This document shows, piece after piece, positions 1 through 8,307 of a stretch of DNA of 64,000 nt. The position numbers and the translations under genes were made by a program. The first letter of the stretch is position 1. Each line of letters begins with the position of its first letter. The notes below the pieces were generated by a model. That model was not told the origin of the DNA. It did no database searches and saw only the letters and a list, made by a program, of their open reading frames with translations. The DNA is taken from the NCBI RefSeq assembly GCF_963667405.1, contig NZ_OY763408.1:515757-579756 (forward strand), in the 5' to 3' direction. This DNA is from an uncultured Sphaerochaeta sp. GTDB lineage: Bacteria > Spirochaetota > Spirochaetia > Sphaerochaetales > Sphaerochaetaceae.

Positions 1-2
1 AG

Positions 3-2909
3 GACCGGTCAAGGCTTGGCATCACCAAGGCGCTGACGTTGATGGAACTGGCCACCGGTGGTGCAAAATACCTCAAGGCGAATGGGGGTTTGAAACGCCT
101 TGACGTGAGCGATGAGATCAACGCGTGTTCTGTCCACATTGATGTGGACGTCGATGGGAAGAACATTCCCTACCTGCTGCAGTTCAAGAATGAGACGCAC
201 AACCATCCGACTGAGATAGAGCCCTTCGGAGGGGCTGCCACCTGCATCGGTGGGGCTATCCGCGATCCTCTTTCCGGGCGCAGTTACGTCTACCAAGGGA
301 TGAGAATCTCAGGATCCGGCGATCCCACCACAGCCTTGGATCAGACGCTTGAGGGAAAGCTGGCCCAGCGAACCATAGCCCTGGGCTCTGCCCACGGCTT
401 CAGCTCGTACGGAAACCAGATAGGCATGGCGACCTCCCTGGTGGAGGAGTTCTACCACCCGGGTTTTGTGGCAAAGCATATGGAATTGGGCTTTGTCATC
501 GGGGCAGTGCCACTGGCGCAGGTCCGCAGGGAGCAGCCCGATCTTTCTGATGTGGTTATTCTCGTTGGGGGCAGGACCGGCCGGGACGGCTGTGGTGGGG
601 CAACCGGCTCCTCGAAGAGCCATGGACTGACCAGTCTGGAGTCCTGTGCTTCCGAGGTTCAGCGGGGCAATGCTCCCCAGGAACGCAAGTTGCAGCGTCT
701 GATGCGAAGAGCTGAGGTGACCCGCCTGATCAAGCGTTGCAATGACTTTGGTGCCGGGGGAGTGAGTGTGGCCATCGGCGAGCTTGCCGACGGGGTGATG
801 ATCGACCTTGATGCACTTCCGACCAAGTACGAGGGTCTTGATGGGACCGAACGGGCTATCAGCGAGAGTCAGGAACGAATGGCCATGGTGGTTGCCCAGC
901 AGGATGCACAGCAGTTCCTTCGCTATGCCGAGGAGGAGAACCTTGAGGCTACGGTGGTTGCCCAAATTACCGAAGAGCCCAATCTGGTGATGCACTGTCA
1001 GGGAAAGACCCTGGTGAATCTCAGCCGGGAGCTGCTCTCCAGCAACGGGGCAAGAAAGCGGGCGCGAGTGCATGTTCCCTGCTATGCGGAGCGCGCTGCC
1101 AAGCAAGAGCCTTTTGGGGAAGCGGAGCTTGCCACGCTTCTCAACGACCTGAACTCAGCAAGCAAGCAGGCGTTGGCCCAACGCTTTGACACTACCATCG
1201 GAGGGGGGAGCGTGCTGCAGAGCTTCGGCGGAAAGACACAGTCAAGTCCGGCGCAAGTAATGGCCGCTCTCATTCCTGTAGAGGAGGGAAGGACCACTGC
1301 CACCAGTCTTGCCTCCTATGCCTATGACCCCTATGAATCGGAAGCAAACCCCTTCCGCGGTGCCTTCCTTGCAGTGATGCACTCGCTTGCCAAGGTGGCG
1401 GCAGCAGGGGGCGATCTTGCCCAGACCTATCTGACGTTTCAGGAGTATTTCGGAAAGCTTGGAAGCGATCCCGATCGCTGGGGTCTGCCGCTTGCATCCC
1501 TCTTGGGAGCATACAAGGCCCAGAGGCTCTTCGGTACGGCCGCCATCGGCGGCAAGGACTCGATGAGCGGTACCTTCGGTTCGCTTTCGGTTCCTCCCAC
1601 GCTGGTCAGCTTTGCTGTCAGTGTGGCCAAGCAGAACCAGGTGGGATACAACCATTTTGTACAGGCTGGTTCTTCTCTCTTCCTTTTGGAAGCAGAGCGC
1701 GAAGAGGATCTTCTTGCCCTGTTCACGCATGTCAGTACGCTGGTTCGCCAGAAGCGGGTACGCTCAGCCTATGCTGTGGGATGGGGTGGCTTGGCTCTGG
1801 CGGTTACCCATATGAGCCTTGGCAATGAGATCGGCTGCATACTGGAAACCGATCTTGACCTGGCTACGAAGCGCTATGGTGCTTTTGTGGTGGAGACAGA
1901 TGGGCCCCTGGAGGGAGGAGTGCTCATTGGAAGAACCACCGCAGAAGCGGAGGTGGTTTTCCCAAGCTGTGGCAAGGACATCAAGTCACTGCGCACTGCC
2001 CTTGAGGCTCCGCTTGCCCCGGTATACGGCTCGATGCATGCTGAGGGTGAGCGGGTGCCAACTTTGGACTTTGTTGTGGACGCGTGGCCGAAATGCCGAT
2101 ACCCCAAGGCAAAACCGCGGGTGCTCATCCCGGTCTTCGAGGGAACCAACTGTGAGCTTGACAGCCGGAAGGCTTGGAAAGGAGTGGGAGCGGAAGTGGA
2201 GTTGCTTGTGATCAACACCCTTACTCCCAAGCATGTCGAGCAGAGCGTACAACGTATGCTCGCCTCCCTTCAGCAGTGCCAGATCCTGTTCTTGAGCGGG
2301 GGCTTCTCCGCAGCTGATGAGCCGGATGGCTCGGGCAAGTTCATCGCATCTTTCTTGGCCAATCCCCTGATCAAGGCCAGGATCGAGACCTTGCTCGCCG
2401 AGCATGACGCTCTGGTGGGTGGAATCTGCAACGGGTTCCAAGCCTTGGTAAGGCTTGGGCTGCTTCCGTATGGAGCGATACGAAAGCCAGCTGCAGGCGA
2501 TCCCATGCTGCTGGACAACCAGGTGGGGCATCATATCTCCCGGTTGGTCAACTGTCGTGTCAGTTCGAATCTCTCCCCCTGGTTCAGTGCCTTCAAGGTG
2601 GGGGATACCCAGCTGCTCCCTGTTTCGCATGGGGAGGGCAGGTTTTTTGCAGAGGATTCGGTGCTTGCAGACCTGATCAGGCAAGGCCAGATTGCCAGCC
2701 AGTATGTGGACAGCCAGGGATATGCAACCACAAGCTATCCGGACAATCCTAATGGCTCCCTGTACGCAGTGGAAGCGTTGAGCAGTGCTGACGGCAAGGT
2801 GTTCGGCAGGATGGCTCACAGCGAGCGCATAGTGGAACGGCTCTATCAGAATACTGAGGCACAAGCCGATTCTGCGTTGTTTTGGGGCGCTGTCCGCTAT
2901 TTTGGCTGA
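3..2909 (+). CDS. purL: Phosphoribosylformylglycinamidine synthase (PurL, large single-chain form), 5' truncated
   Basis: It makes FGAM from FGAR, ATP and glutamine in purine synthesis (EC 6.3.5.3). The reading frame is open to the window edge, so the N-terminus lies outside; about 969 residues of a normally ~1,250-residue chain are visible. The synthase core shows NETHNHPTEIEPFGG near the start and paired AIRS-like halves with GGKDSMSGT in the second half. The C-terminal glutaminase domain starts around PRVLIPVFEGTNCE, with nucleophile Cys in GICNGFQ and the His-Glu pair in SHGEGRF, so this is the fused glutaminase form rather than a PurLQS complex. A terminator hairpin follows the stop. Identity is very confident; only the start is missing. 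Confidence 0.97.
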   Translation, partial: DRSRLGITKALTLMELATGGAKYLKANGGLKRLDVSDEINACSVHIDVDVDGKNIPYLLQFKNETHNHPTEIEPFGGAATCIGGAIRDPLSGRSYVYQGMRISGSGDPTTALDQTLEGKLAQRTIALGSAHGFSSYGNQIGMATSLVEEFYHPGFVAKHMELGFVIGAVPLAQVRREQPDLSDVVILVGGRTGRDGCGGATGSSKSHGLTSLESCASEVQRGNAPQERKLQRLMRRAEVTRLIKRCNDFGAGGVSVAIGELADGVMIDLDALPTKYEGLDGTERAISESQERMAMVVAQQDAQQFLRYAEEENLEATVVAQITEEPNLVMHCQGKTLVNLSRELLSSNGARKRARVHVPCYAERAAKQEPFGEAELATLLNDLNSASKQALAQRFDTTIGGGSVLQSFGGKTQSSPAQVMAALIPVEEGRTTATSLASYAYDPYESEANPFRGAFLAVMHSLAKVAAAGGDLAQTYLTFQEYFGKLGSDPDRWGLPLASLLGAYKAQRLFGTAAIGGKDSMSGTFGSLSVPPTLVSFAVSVAKQNQVGYNHFVQAGSSLFLLEAEREEDLLALFTHVSTLVRQKRVRSAYAVGWGGLALAVTHMSLGNEIGCILETDLDLATKRYGAFVVETDGPLEGGVLIGRTTAEAEVVFPSCGKDIKSLRTALEAPLAPVYGSMHAEGERVPTLDFVVDAWPKCRYPKAKPRVLIPVFEGTNCELDSRKAWKGVGAEVELLVINTLTPKHVEQSVQRMLASLQQCQILFLSGGFSAADEPDGSGKFIASFLANPLIKARIETLLAEHDALVGGICNGFQALVRLGLLPYGAIRKPAAGDPMLLDNQVGHHISRLVNCRVSSNLSPWFSAFKVGDTQLLPVSHGEGRFFAEDSVLADLIRQGQIASQYVDSQGYATTSYPDNPNGSLYAVEALSSADGKVFGRMAHSERIVERLYQNTEAQADSALFWGAVRYFG

Positions 2910-2921
2910 TCGGTGTGTCAG

Positions 2922-2946
2922 AGAGAGTCCATTCTGGGCTCTTTTT
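2922..2946 (+). terminator. Intrinsic terminator after purL
   Basis: AGAGTCC and GGGCTCT form a 7-bp stem with one G:T pair around a 5-nt loop, followed directly by five T. Confidence 0.7.
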
Positions 2947-3123
2947 GACTCGCGTGTGTCGATTTGACCCAATTAGGATGATGGGTAGGGTTCATTGCGG
3001 GTACTTTGCATCCAGGATGTGTGGTGCATAGTACCTTGATATTTGATTTAGAAACGTATTAAAAGTATGTAATACAAATAAATAAAAACTATTAAAGAAA
3101 TTTTTTCTTTTTCTTTCAAAAAG

Positions 3124-3140
3124 TTGGCACGCCTTTTGCA
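3124..3140 (+). promoter_or_regulatory. Sigma-54 (RpoN) promoter for hsp20
   Basis: TTGGCACGCCTTTTGCA matches the sigma-54 consensus TGGCACG-N4-TTGCA exactly, with the invariant GG and GC 10 bp apart. Transcription would start near 3151, giving a leader of about 40 nt before the hsp20 start at 3191. The ~210-bp AT-rich stretch upstream has room for an enhancer-binding protein and integration-host-type bending. No sigma-70 promoter of similar quality is seen here. Confidence 0.8.
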
Positions 3141-3190
3141 TATATGTTTGCATCAACAACGAACAGACATAAACACATGGAGGTGTCACA

Positions 3191-3613
3191 ATGAAATATT
3201 ACGTATCCTACAACAACAGCAACCCGGTATCGAACTTCGAATCCCTGTTCAACGACCTCTGGTCCGATTGGGGCGTCAGCTCGAGCAAGATTCCGCCGGT
3301 AGATATTTATGAGACCGAGAAAGCGTATGTCATTGAGGCAGAGCTTGCCGGGTACAAGCAGGATGAGGTCCAGGTCAATGTTGACAAGCATGTGCTGAGA
3401 ATCAGCAGCGACAAGCAGACGCTCAAGGATGCGGATGGCAAGAAGAACCTGGTGCGCGAGCGCTACTTCAAGAAGTTTGAACGCTCCTTCAGCCTTCCTG
3501 AGGATATCGATGAGTCCGCAATCGAGGGCGAGTTCAGCGATGGCGTGCTGACCATCACCCTTCCCAAGAAGGAAGAGGTTCTGCCCAAGACCATTGAAGT
3601 GAAGATCAGATAA
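3191..3613 (+). CDS. Small heat shock protein, Hsp20/alpha-crystallin family
   Basis: An ATP-independent holdase chaperone in the cytoplasm that keeps unfolding proteins soluble. The 140 residues have the usual layout: a short N-terminal arm, then an alpha-crystallin domain from about residue 40 (VDIYETEKAYVIEAELAG) to the G-x-L strand (DGVLTITLP), and a C-terminal tail. GGAGG sits 6 nt before the ATG. It stands alone between two terminators. A canonical sigma-54 promoter lies 50 bp upstream, which is unusual for a heat-shock gene and implies control by an enhancer-binding activator rather than HrcA or a heat sigma factor. Function is confident; the inducing signal is unknown. Confidence 0.95.
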   Translation: MKYYVSYNNSNPVSNFESLFNDLWSDWGVSSSKIPPVDIYETEKAYVIEAELAGYKQDEVQVNVDKHVLRISSDKQTLKDADGKKNLVRERYFKKFERSFSLPEDIDESAIEGEFSDGVLTITLPKKEEVLPKTIEVKIR

Positions 3614-3649
3614 GGTAGCCGAGAGTCGGTTCCCACCCCTTGCACAAAG

Positions 3650-3680
3650 CAGCCTGCAGCATCCACTGCAGGCTGTTTTT
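3650..3680 (+). terminator. Intrinsic terminator after hsp20
   Basis: CAGCCTGCAG and CTGCAGGCTG form a perfect 10-bp stem around a 6-nt loop, followed by five T. Confidence 0.9.
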
Positions 3681-4325
3681 CAGCATCAGAGTCAAGACAA
3701 TCAAAAGTGATCACCGCTTGAAGACTTCTCCAGCGATATGGTGGCCCCCCACCTGCTCGCCAATGGATGGGTTGGATTGTCCGAGTATGAGGAATCCATC
3801 ACCAGCGCTGTTTTTCAACATGAGTCTGCGGATGATCGGATACGAGCGGTCATCTGTAATGGAAGCTGGCTTTTATTGAGAGCAAAAGCAAGGCTACTCG
3901 CTGAATCTGGATCAATCGGTGTTGGGTAAGGCTAGTTCTTCAAAGGCGAAACAACCCATATTTCTGAAGACGATTGCACGATACTCTTATACCCCTCAAT
4001 TCCTTGATTCTTGTTTCTCAGGACCGTTTTCCACCCTTTGTTCCAAGTTTGTGTTGCATTGATGCAAGCACATGCGTATTTCTTGGGAATGCATGTGCAA
4101 ACAATCCTCAACAGAAACGTATCATGGTATTTCGGAAGTCCCCAACAGTGGTGAAGGGATAGTAATGTTGCTTACCTATGCATCAGGTACAGGCAACCCC
4201 GTGCTGTAGTGTTTCTGCTGCGGCTTACGCTTGCTACTCGCAGCCTTCTCACCCAAATCAGCAAATTGACAGAAGCAATGAGGCCGCAGCTCCTTGTATG
4301 GATGCAACGGCCTCTTTCACCTGGT
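3681..4325. other. 645-bp stretch with no convincing gene
   Basis: No frame here has a good start, ribosome-binding site and recognisable product. On the minus strand about 3719-3870 there is a 50-codon open stretch (ITDDRSYPIIRRLMLKNSAG and onward) that reads like real protein but has a stop just upstream and no start. It may be the tail of a decayed gene. Confidence 0.5.
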
Positions 4326-4670
4326 TCAGTCGAGAATGATCAGGGCGAGGAAGGTCAACGGTTCGTCCTCCTCGTTGCGGATGGCGTGGCTTGCACCGCC
4401 GCCGGTGATGACCAGGTCGCCTTTCTCCACAACCTTATCCCCATCGGCTTCGGTTACGATACCGCGGCCACCGGTAATCCAGTAGTATTCGGTTTCGTTT
4501 ACATGGTCATGGGTACCGATGGAGCACCCTTTTTCGATGCGAAGTTCGGAAAAGAGCCTGCAATGAGCCATGGTTCCTTCATCACTGAGGGCTGTAAAGA
4601 CCACCTGGCCGCTTCCTCCACGCAATTTTTCCTTGATGCTGACGTTCATATCGCTTGCTTTCTTGATCAT
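4326..4670 (-). CDS. Cupin-domain protein, small single-domain
   Basis: A 114-residue protein made of one beta-barrel cupin domain. The metal-site pattern is visible: GTHDHVNETEYYWITGG (His, His, Glu) and, in the second motif, GDLVITGGGASHAIRN (His). The fold binds a metal and often a small sugar or acid; the substrate cannot be told from sequence. Start chosen at ATG 4670 with AGGAGGG 7 nt upstream. It is divergent from nfnAB, 190 bp away, with no operon partner. Family is sure, function open. Confidence 0.85.
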   Translation of the reverse strand: MIKKASDMNVSIKEKLRGGSGQVVFTALSDEGTMAHCRLFSELRIEKGCSIGTHDHVNETEYYWITGGRGIVTEADGDKVVEKGDLVITGGGASHAIRNEEDEPLTFLALIILD

Positions 4671-4726
4671 GATTGACCCTCCTGCTTGCTAGTGTGCCAG
4701 CTCTCGCCTTCTTGGGCAATACATAC

Positions 4727-4755
4727 TTGACACTCGCCCGCGAGAATTCAATACT
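4727..4755 (+). promoter_or_regulatory. Possible sigma-70 promoter for nfnAB
   Basis: TTGACA (4727-4732), a 17-bp spacer and AATACT (4750-4755) give a perfect -35 but a weak -10. This predicts a leader of about 100 nt before 4861. Confidence 0.4.
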
Positions 4756-4860
4756 GAGACAACCGTGCTTACAGTCTACCGATTTTTGTCTGGATTCCCG
4801 CCAGGGCGGGAAGTTCAGGCCAATGTGTGGTTTCTCATGCACGTATGTTGAGGAGTAGCA

Positions 4861-5709
4861 ATGAACAAGATTCTATCGAAGCAAAGGCTGTCGCAGGAAG
4901 TGTTCAGGATGGAGATCGAGGCGAGGGAGATTGCAGAAGCCCGTAAGCCCGGTCAGTTCATCATCCTGCAGATGGGTGGAGATTTTGGGGAGCGTATTCC
5001 TCTTACAATCGCAGATGCCGATCCCGAGAAGGGATCGATTACCCTGATCTTCCAGGCTGTTGGGGAAACCACCCACCGTTTGGCCCTGCTGAACGTAGGG
5101 GATAGCATCGAGAATCTGCTTGGTCCCTTGGGCAAGCCCACCGATATCAAGAACTACGGCAAGGTCGTCTGTGTCGGCGGTGGCATCGGAGTAGCCCCGC
5201 TCTTCCCCATTGTCCAGGGCATGAAGAATGCCGGCAACGAGGTGAAGGTCATCATGGGCGCCAGGAACAAGGACCTTCTGATCATGGAAGAGGATATGAA
5301 GGCTACCGCCGATGAGGTCATCGTCGTTACCGACGACGGCAGCTATGGACGCAAGGCCTTGGTCACCGAGCCTCTGAAAGAGCTGTGTGAAACCTACAAG
5401 CCCGATTGCGTGGTCATCATCGGTCCCCCGATCATGATGAAGTTTGCCGCCCTTACCACCAAACCCTACGGTATCCATACCATCGTGTCGCTGAACACCA
5501 TCATGATCGATGGAACCGGCATGTGCGGTGGTTGCAGGGTCACCATCGGCGGAAAGACGAAGTTCGTGTGTGTCGACGGCCCCGAATTCGATGGGCACCA
5601 GGTCGATTGGGACAATATGCTGCTGCGTCTGGGAACCTACCGGAGCAAGGAACAGGATGCCCATCACCGCTGTCACATCGGTTTGCACATCAATGAAGGG
5701 GAGGCGTAA
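4861..5709 (+). CDS. nfnA: NfnA/NfnS-type ferredoxin-NADP+ reductase small subunit (FAD, [2Fe-2S])
   Basis: The small subunit of the electron-bifurcating transhydrogenase that couples NADH and reduced ferredoxin to NADP+. It has the ferredoxin-reductase fold: an N-terminal FAD-binding barrel (FGERIPLTIAD), a nucleotide domain (GGGIGVAPLFP), and a C-terminal [2Fe-2S] site built from MCGGC near residues 222-225 and a Cys about 12 residues later (FVCVDG), with a further Cys near the end (HHRCHIG). 282 residues is normal for the family. GAGGAG precedes the ATG. The partner gene begins 3 nt after the stop, so the two are surely cotranscribed. The same fold is used by PyrK, but the partner here is GltA-like, which decides for NfnA. 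Confidence 0.88.
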   Translation: MNKILSKQRLSQEVFRMEIEAREIAEARKPGQFIILQMGGDFGERIPLTIADADPEKGSITLIFQAVGETTHRLALLNVGDSIENLLGPLGKPTDIKNYGKVVCVGGGIGVAPLFPIVQGMKNAGNEVKVIMGARNKDLLIMEEDMKATADEVIVVTDDGSYGRKALVTEPLKELCETYKPDCVVIIGPPIMMKFAALTTKPYGIHTIVSLNTIMIDGTGMCGGCRVTIGGKTKFVCVDGPEFDGHQVDWDNMLLRLGTYRSKEQDAHHRCHIGLHINEGEA

Positions 5710-5712
5710 GCG

Positions 5713-7197
5713 ATGCACGCTACATATGAAGAGTTGGACAAACAGGCACAAGCGTTGCTCTCTCAGCTGGAAGGCAAGAGCCTAAGTGCCAAGGAAAGAG
5801 CGCAGATCCCCCTCCAGGAGATGCCTACCCAAGCCAGTGAGGTGAGGGTGAAGAATATGCAGGAGGTCGCTCTCGGCTATTCCGAAAGTCAGGTCAGGGT
5901 TGAGGCGATGCGTTGCTTGCAGTGCAAGACCAAGCCCTGCATCGCAGGCTGTCCGGTAGCCATCGATATTCCTGCCTTTATTGCCCAGGCTGCCGAAGGC
6001 AACTATGCCAAGTCGGTCGAGATCATCAAGGAGAGCAGTTTGCTCCCGTCCATCTGCGGTCGTGTCTGTCCCCAGGAGAGCCAGTGCCAGATGTACTGCA
6101 CCGTGGGCAAGATGTTCAAGGATGTGGACAAATCGGTTTCCATCGGTCGCATCGAGCGCTTTGTCGCCGATTATGCCCGTGAGCATGATTTGGAAAAAGT
6201 CCCTGCCATCAAGGCTGAGACGGGAAAGAAAGTGGCTGTGGTCGGCACCGGCCCTGCAAGCATCTCCGCAGCAGCGGACCTGCGCAGGGAAGGCCATCAG
6301 GTGGTGATGTTCGAGGCGCTGCACAAAGCCGGCGGCGTCTTGGTCTATGGCATCCCTGAATTCCGTCTTCCCAAGAAGATTGTGGAACACGAGCTGCACA
6401 ACCTGGTGGAGATGGGTGTGGAGATCAAGCGCAACTATCTGGTGGGCAAGACCCGCAAGATCAGCGACCTGATGGAACGTGACGGTTTTGATGCCGTATT
6501 CGTAGGCTCCGGGGCAGGACTCCCCAAGTTCATGGGTATCGATGGGGAGAACTACATCGGTGTCTTCTCTGCAAACGAGTATCTCACGCGCAGCAACCTG
6601 ATGAAGGCCTATGCCGTGGGTGAAGCGCTTACCCCGCTCTTCGATTCCCACAAGGTTGCTGTCTTTGGTGGCGGCAACGTGGCGATGGACGCCGCCAGGA
6701 CGGCCAAGCGCTTGGGTGCAGAGCAGGTGAACATTGTCTACCGCCGTACCGAGGTGGAGATGCCGGCCCGGAAGGAAGAGGTTGCCCATGCAAAGGAAGA
6801 GGGTGTTGAATTCCTCTACCTGCATGCTCCTCTGAAGATCACCGCTGATGAGAAGGGCCGGGTCAATGGCGTCGAGCTCATCACCTGTGAACTGGGGGAA
6901 GCGGATGCATCGGGTCGCCGAAGTCCGGTGGAGATTCCCGGCAGCGAGAAGCTGCATGAGTATGACACGGTCATCGTCGCAATCGGCAATGACAGCAACC
7001 CACTCATCAAGGCGACGACCGATGGCATCGAGGTGAACCGAAGGGGTAACTTCATCGTCAACGAAGAGACGTGTGAGACCTCCCTCAAGGGGGTGTGGGC
7101 AGGTGGAGACATCGTGCTTGGGGCTGCAACGGTCATTCTGGCCATGGGCCAGGGACGCAAGGCTGCGAAGGCGATGAACGCGTACCTGTCCAACTGA
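5713..7197 (+). CDS. nfnB: NfnB/NfnL-type large subunit (GltA-like flavoprotein)
   Basis: The large subunit of NADH-dependent reduced ferredoxin:NADP+ oxidoreductase, often mislabelled NADPH-dependent glutamate synthase. The N-terminal third carries two [4Fe-4S] sites: CLQCKTKPCIAGCP and CGRVCPQESQCQ. Two Rossmann dinucleotide folds follow: VAVVGTGPASISAAADL for FAD and VAVFGGGNVAMDAARTAKRL for NAD(P)H. The 494-residue length matches stand-alone NfnB and not the 1,500-residue glutamate synthase partner, and no GltB is nearby. Pairing 3 nt downstream of nfnA is the diagnostic context. It fits a fermenting anaerobe balancing NADH, NADPH and ferredoxin. Confidence 0.9.
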   Translation: MHATYEELDKQAQALLSQLEGKSLSAKERAQIPLQEMPTQASEVRVKNMQEVALGYSESQVRVEAMRCLQCKTKPCIAGCPVAIDIPAFIAQAAEGNYAKSVEIIKESSLLPSICGRVCPQESQCQMYCTVGKMFKDVDKSVSIGRIERFVADYAREHDLEKVPAIKAETGKKVAVVGTGPASISAAADLRREGHQVVMFEALHKAGGVLVYGIPEFRLPKKIVEHELHNLVEMGVEIKRNYLVGKTRKISDLMERDGFDAVFVGSGAGLPKFMGIDGENYIGVFSANEYLTRSNLMKAYAVGEALTPLFDSHKVAVFGGGNVAMDAARTAKRLGAEQVNIVYRRTEVEMPARKEEVAHAKEEGVEFLYLHAPLKITADEKGRVNGVELITCELGEADASGRRSPVEIPGSEKLHEYDTVIVAIGNDSNPLIKATTDGIEVNRRGNFIVNEETCETSLKGVWAGGDIVLGAATVILAMGQGRKAAKAMNAYLSN

Positions 7198-7212
7198 TAA
7201 GCAAACGTTGGA

Positions 7213-7239
7213 GGGTGGGCCGCTTGGTGCGGTCCACCC
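7213..7239 (+). terminator. Strong hairpin after nfnAB
   Basis: GGGTGGGCCGC and GCGGTCCACCC form an 11-bp stem (one G:T) around a 5-nt loop. There is no T-tract, so it may act with Rho or protect the 3' end rather than terminate alone. Confidence 0.55.
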
Positions 7240-7243
7240 CGCC

Positions 7244-7272
7244 TTGAACCAGATTCGTTGTTTGTGTATAGT
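7244..7272 (+). promoter_or_regulatory. Sigma-70 promoter placing +1 at a GTG start codon
   Basis: TTGAAC (7244-7249), a 17-bp spacer and TATAGT (7267-7272). The expected +1 is 7279, exactly the G of an in-frame GTG, which predicts a leaderless message. Confidence 0.7.
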
Positions 7273-7278
7273 ACAGAA

Positions 7279-7770
7279 GTGGATATTCAGCATGATTGCC
7301 AATCGGTGATCTGTCAGCTTCAGTCAATTGAGAAGACCCAGGCCATCCTGGAAGTGATAGATTCCTGTTCAGTATTTTCCTCTCTCCCCGACCTCGAGCG
7401 TTTCAAGCGCGGGGTGCTTCGCCGTGAACGCTTGCAGTCGACCGGTATCGGGCACGGAGTCGCAATTGCCCATGGCAAGATTCTCGGCCTCAAGGAAGTG
7501 CACATTGCACTGGGCATCAGTCGGGAGGGCATCGAGTATGGCAGCAGCGACGGCATGCCGGTACATTTGCTCTTTGTCATTGCATCGTCCCCTTCCATCC
7601 AGATGGAGTACTTGGGCTCACTCAGTTCAATTCTTCGCAGCGTCAGGACCGAGGAGATGCGTGCACACCTGTTGGATATGCATCTGAGAAAGACGGATGA
7701 GGCTTGTCGTCGGTTCTTCTCCATGATGTCAGAACAGCGGTTTGTCTGGTTCTGCAAAGATTCTCAGTAG
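7279..7770 (+). CDS. PTS EIIA type-2 (fructose/mannitol, PtsN-like) domain protein
   Basis: A 163-residue stand-alone EIIA domain of the fructose-mannitol/nitrogen PTS family. The signature RERLQSTGIGHGVAIAHGK holds the phosphorylatable His near residue 65 (family pattern TGIG-G-AIPHG; here Ala replaces Pro). An upstream in-frame TTG at 7258 lies inside the promoter, so GTG 7279 was taken as the start; GTG 7306 is possible. No sugar permease or EIIBC is adjacent, so a regulatory role is more likely than transport, but that is inference. The 3' end overlaps the convergent fau gene by 7 bp. Confidence 0.8.
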   Translation: MDIQHDCQSVICQLQSIEKTQAILEVIDSCSVFSSLPDLERFKRGVLRRERLQSTGIGHGVAIAHGKILGLKEVHIALGISREGIEYGSSDGMPVHLLFVIASSPSIQMEYLGSLSSILRSVRTEEMRAHLLDMHLRKTDEACRRFFSMMSEQRFVWFCKDSQ

Positions 7771-8300
7771 AACACACCTGCACACAATACAGCTGCCACC
7801 CGCTTGTCATGCTCCTCTTCGGGGAGTGTTTCCACAAGTTGGTGGCTTCGGCATATTCCCAACGTAGGACAACCGGTGTGGTGGGAGAGGAAACGGTCAT
7901 AGTAGCCTTTTCCTCTTCCCAGCCGTTGTCCCTGACGGGTATAGGCTACAGCAGGCACGAGCAAGAGGTCCTCCTGTGTGGGGAAGAGTTCTCTCGTCGG
8001 TTGCGGTTCAGCAATGCCGAATCGTCCTTTCTGCAACGTTTCGAACGAGAAGACCTGAAAGAAGTGAAGTGTCCCATCGGCATCACTGACCGGGAGTGCC
8101 AGCACTTTGTGTGCAAGGGCATCCTGAAGCACCTCGGTGATGTCAGCTTCATCTCTTAGCGGGAAAAAGGCAAAGAGGGAATGGGCCCCTGCATACAAGT
8201 TGCTTGCAAGCAGAGATCGGCAACTTTTGCTGTCCTCTTCCTGAAAATCCCTAGTTCCCTGTGCTCTGATGGCACGGCGAAGAGCCCTCTTTGTTTCCAT
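7764..8300 (-). CDS. 5-formyltetrahydrofolate cyclo-ligase
   Basis: It converts 5-formyl-THF to 5,10-methenyl-THF with ATP, salvaging folate (EC 6.3.3.2). It has 178 residues, normal for the family. Landmarks are the basic N-terminus METKRALRRAIRAQ and the substrate/ATP motif LGRGKGYYDRFL near residue 130. The open frame runs further upstream, but ATG 8300 aligns with family starts. Third gene of the ecfA-ecfT-fau run, 7 nt after the ecfT stop. A TATAAT box lies 6 nt before the ATG (8307-8312) and no ribosome-binding site is present, so an internal leaderless transcript is possible. Confidence 0.92.
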   Translation of the reverse strand: METKRALRRAIRAQGTRDFQEEDSKSCRSLLASNLYAGAHSLFAFFPLRDEADITEVLQDALAHKVLALPVSDADGTLHFFQVFSFETLQKGRFGIAEPQPTRELFPTQEDLLLVPAVAYTRQGQRLGRGKGYYDRFLSHHTGCPTLGICRSHQLVETLPEEEHDKRVAAVLCAGVFY

Positions 8301-8307
8301 GAATCGA

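Noticed and set aside
3719..3870. Minus-strand 50-codon open stretch that looks protein-like
   Set aside because: Stop just upstream, no start or ribosome-binding site, no family recognised. At most a decayed tail, so it is not listed as a gene.
4873..5751. Long open frame of 292 codons antisense to nfnA
   Set aside because: It is the mirror of a well-identified gene; it has no ribosome-binding site or recognisable motif. Similar mirror frames opposite nfnB (5782-7302), alaS (31407-33251), ychF (40111-41193) and others were dropped for the same reason.
5713..7197. Glutamate synthase small chain
   Set aside because: The family label is common, but no large glutamate synthase subunit is present and the upstream partner is NfnA-like, so NfnB is the better call.
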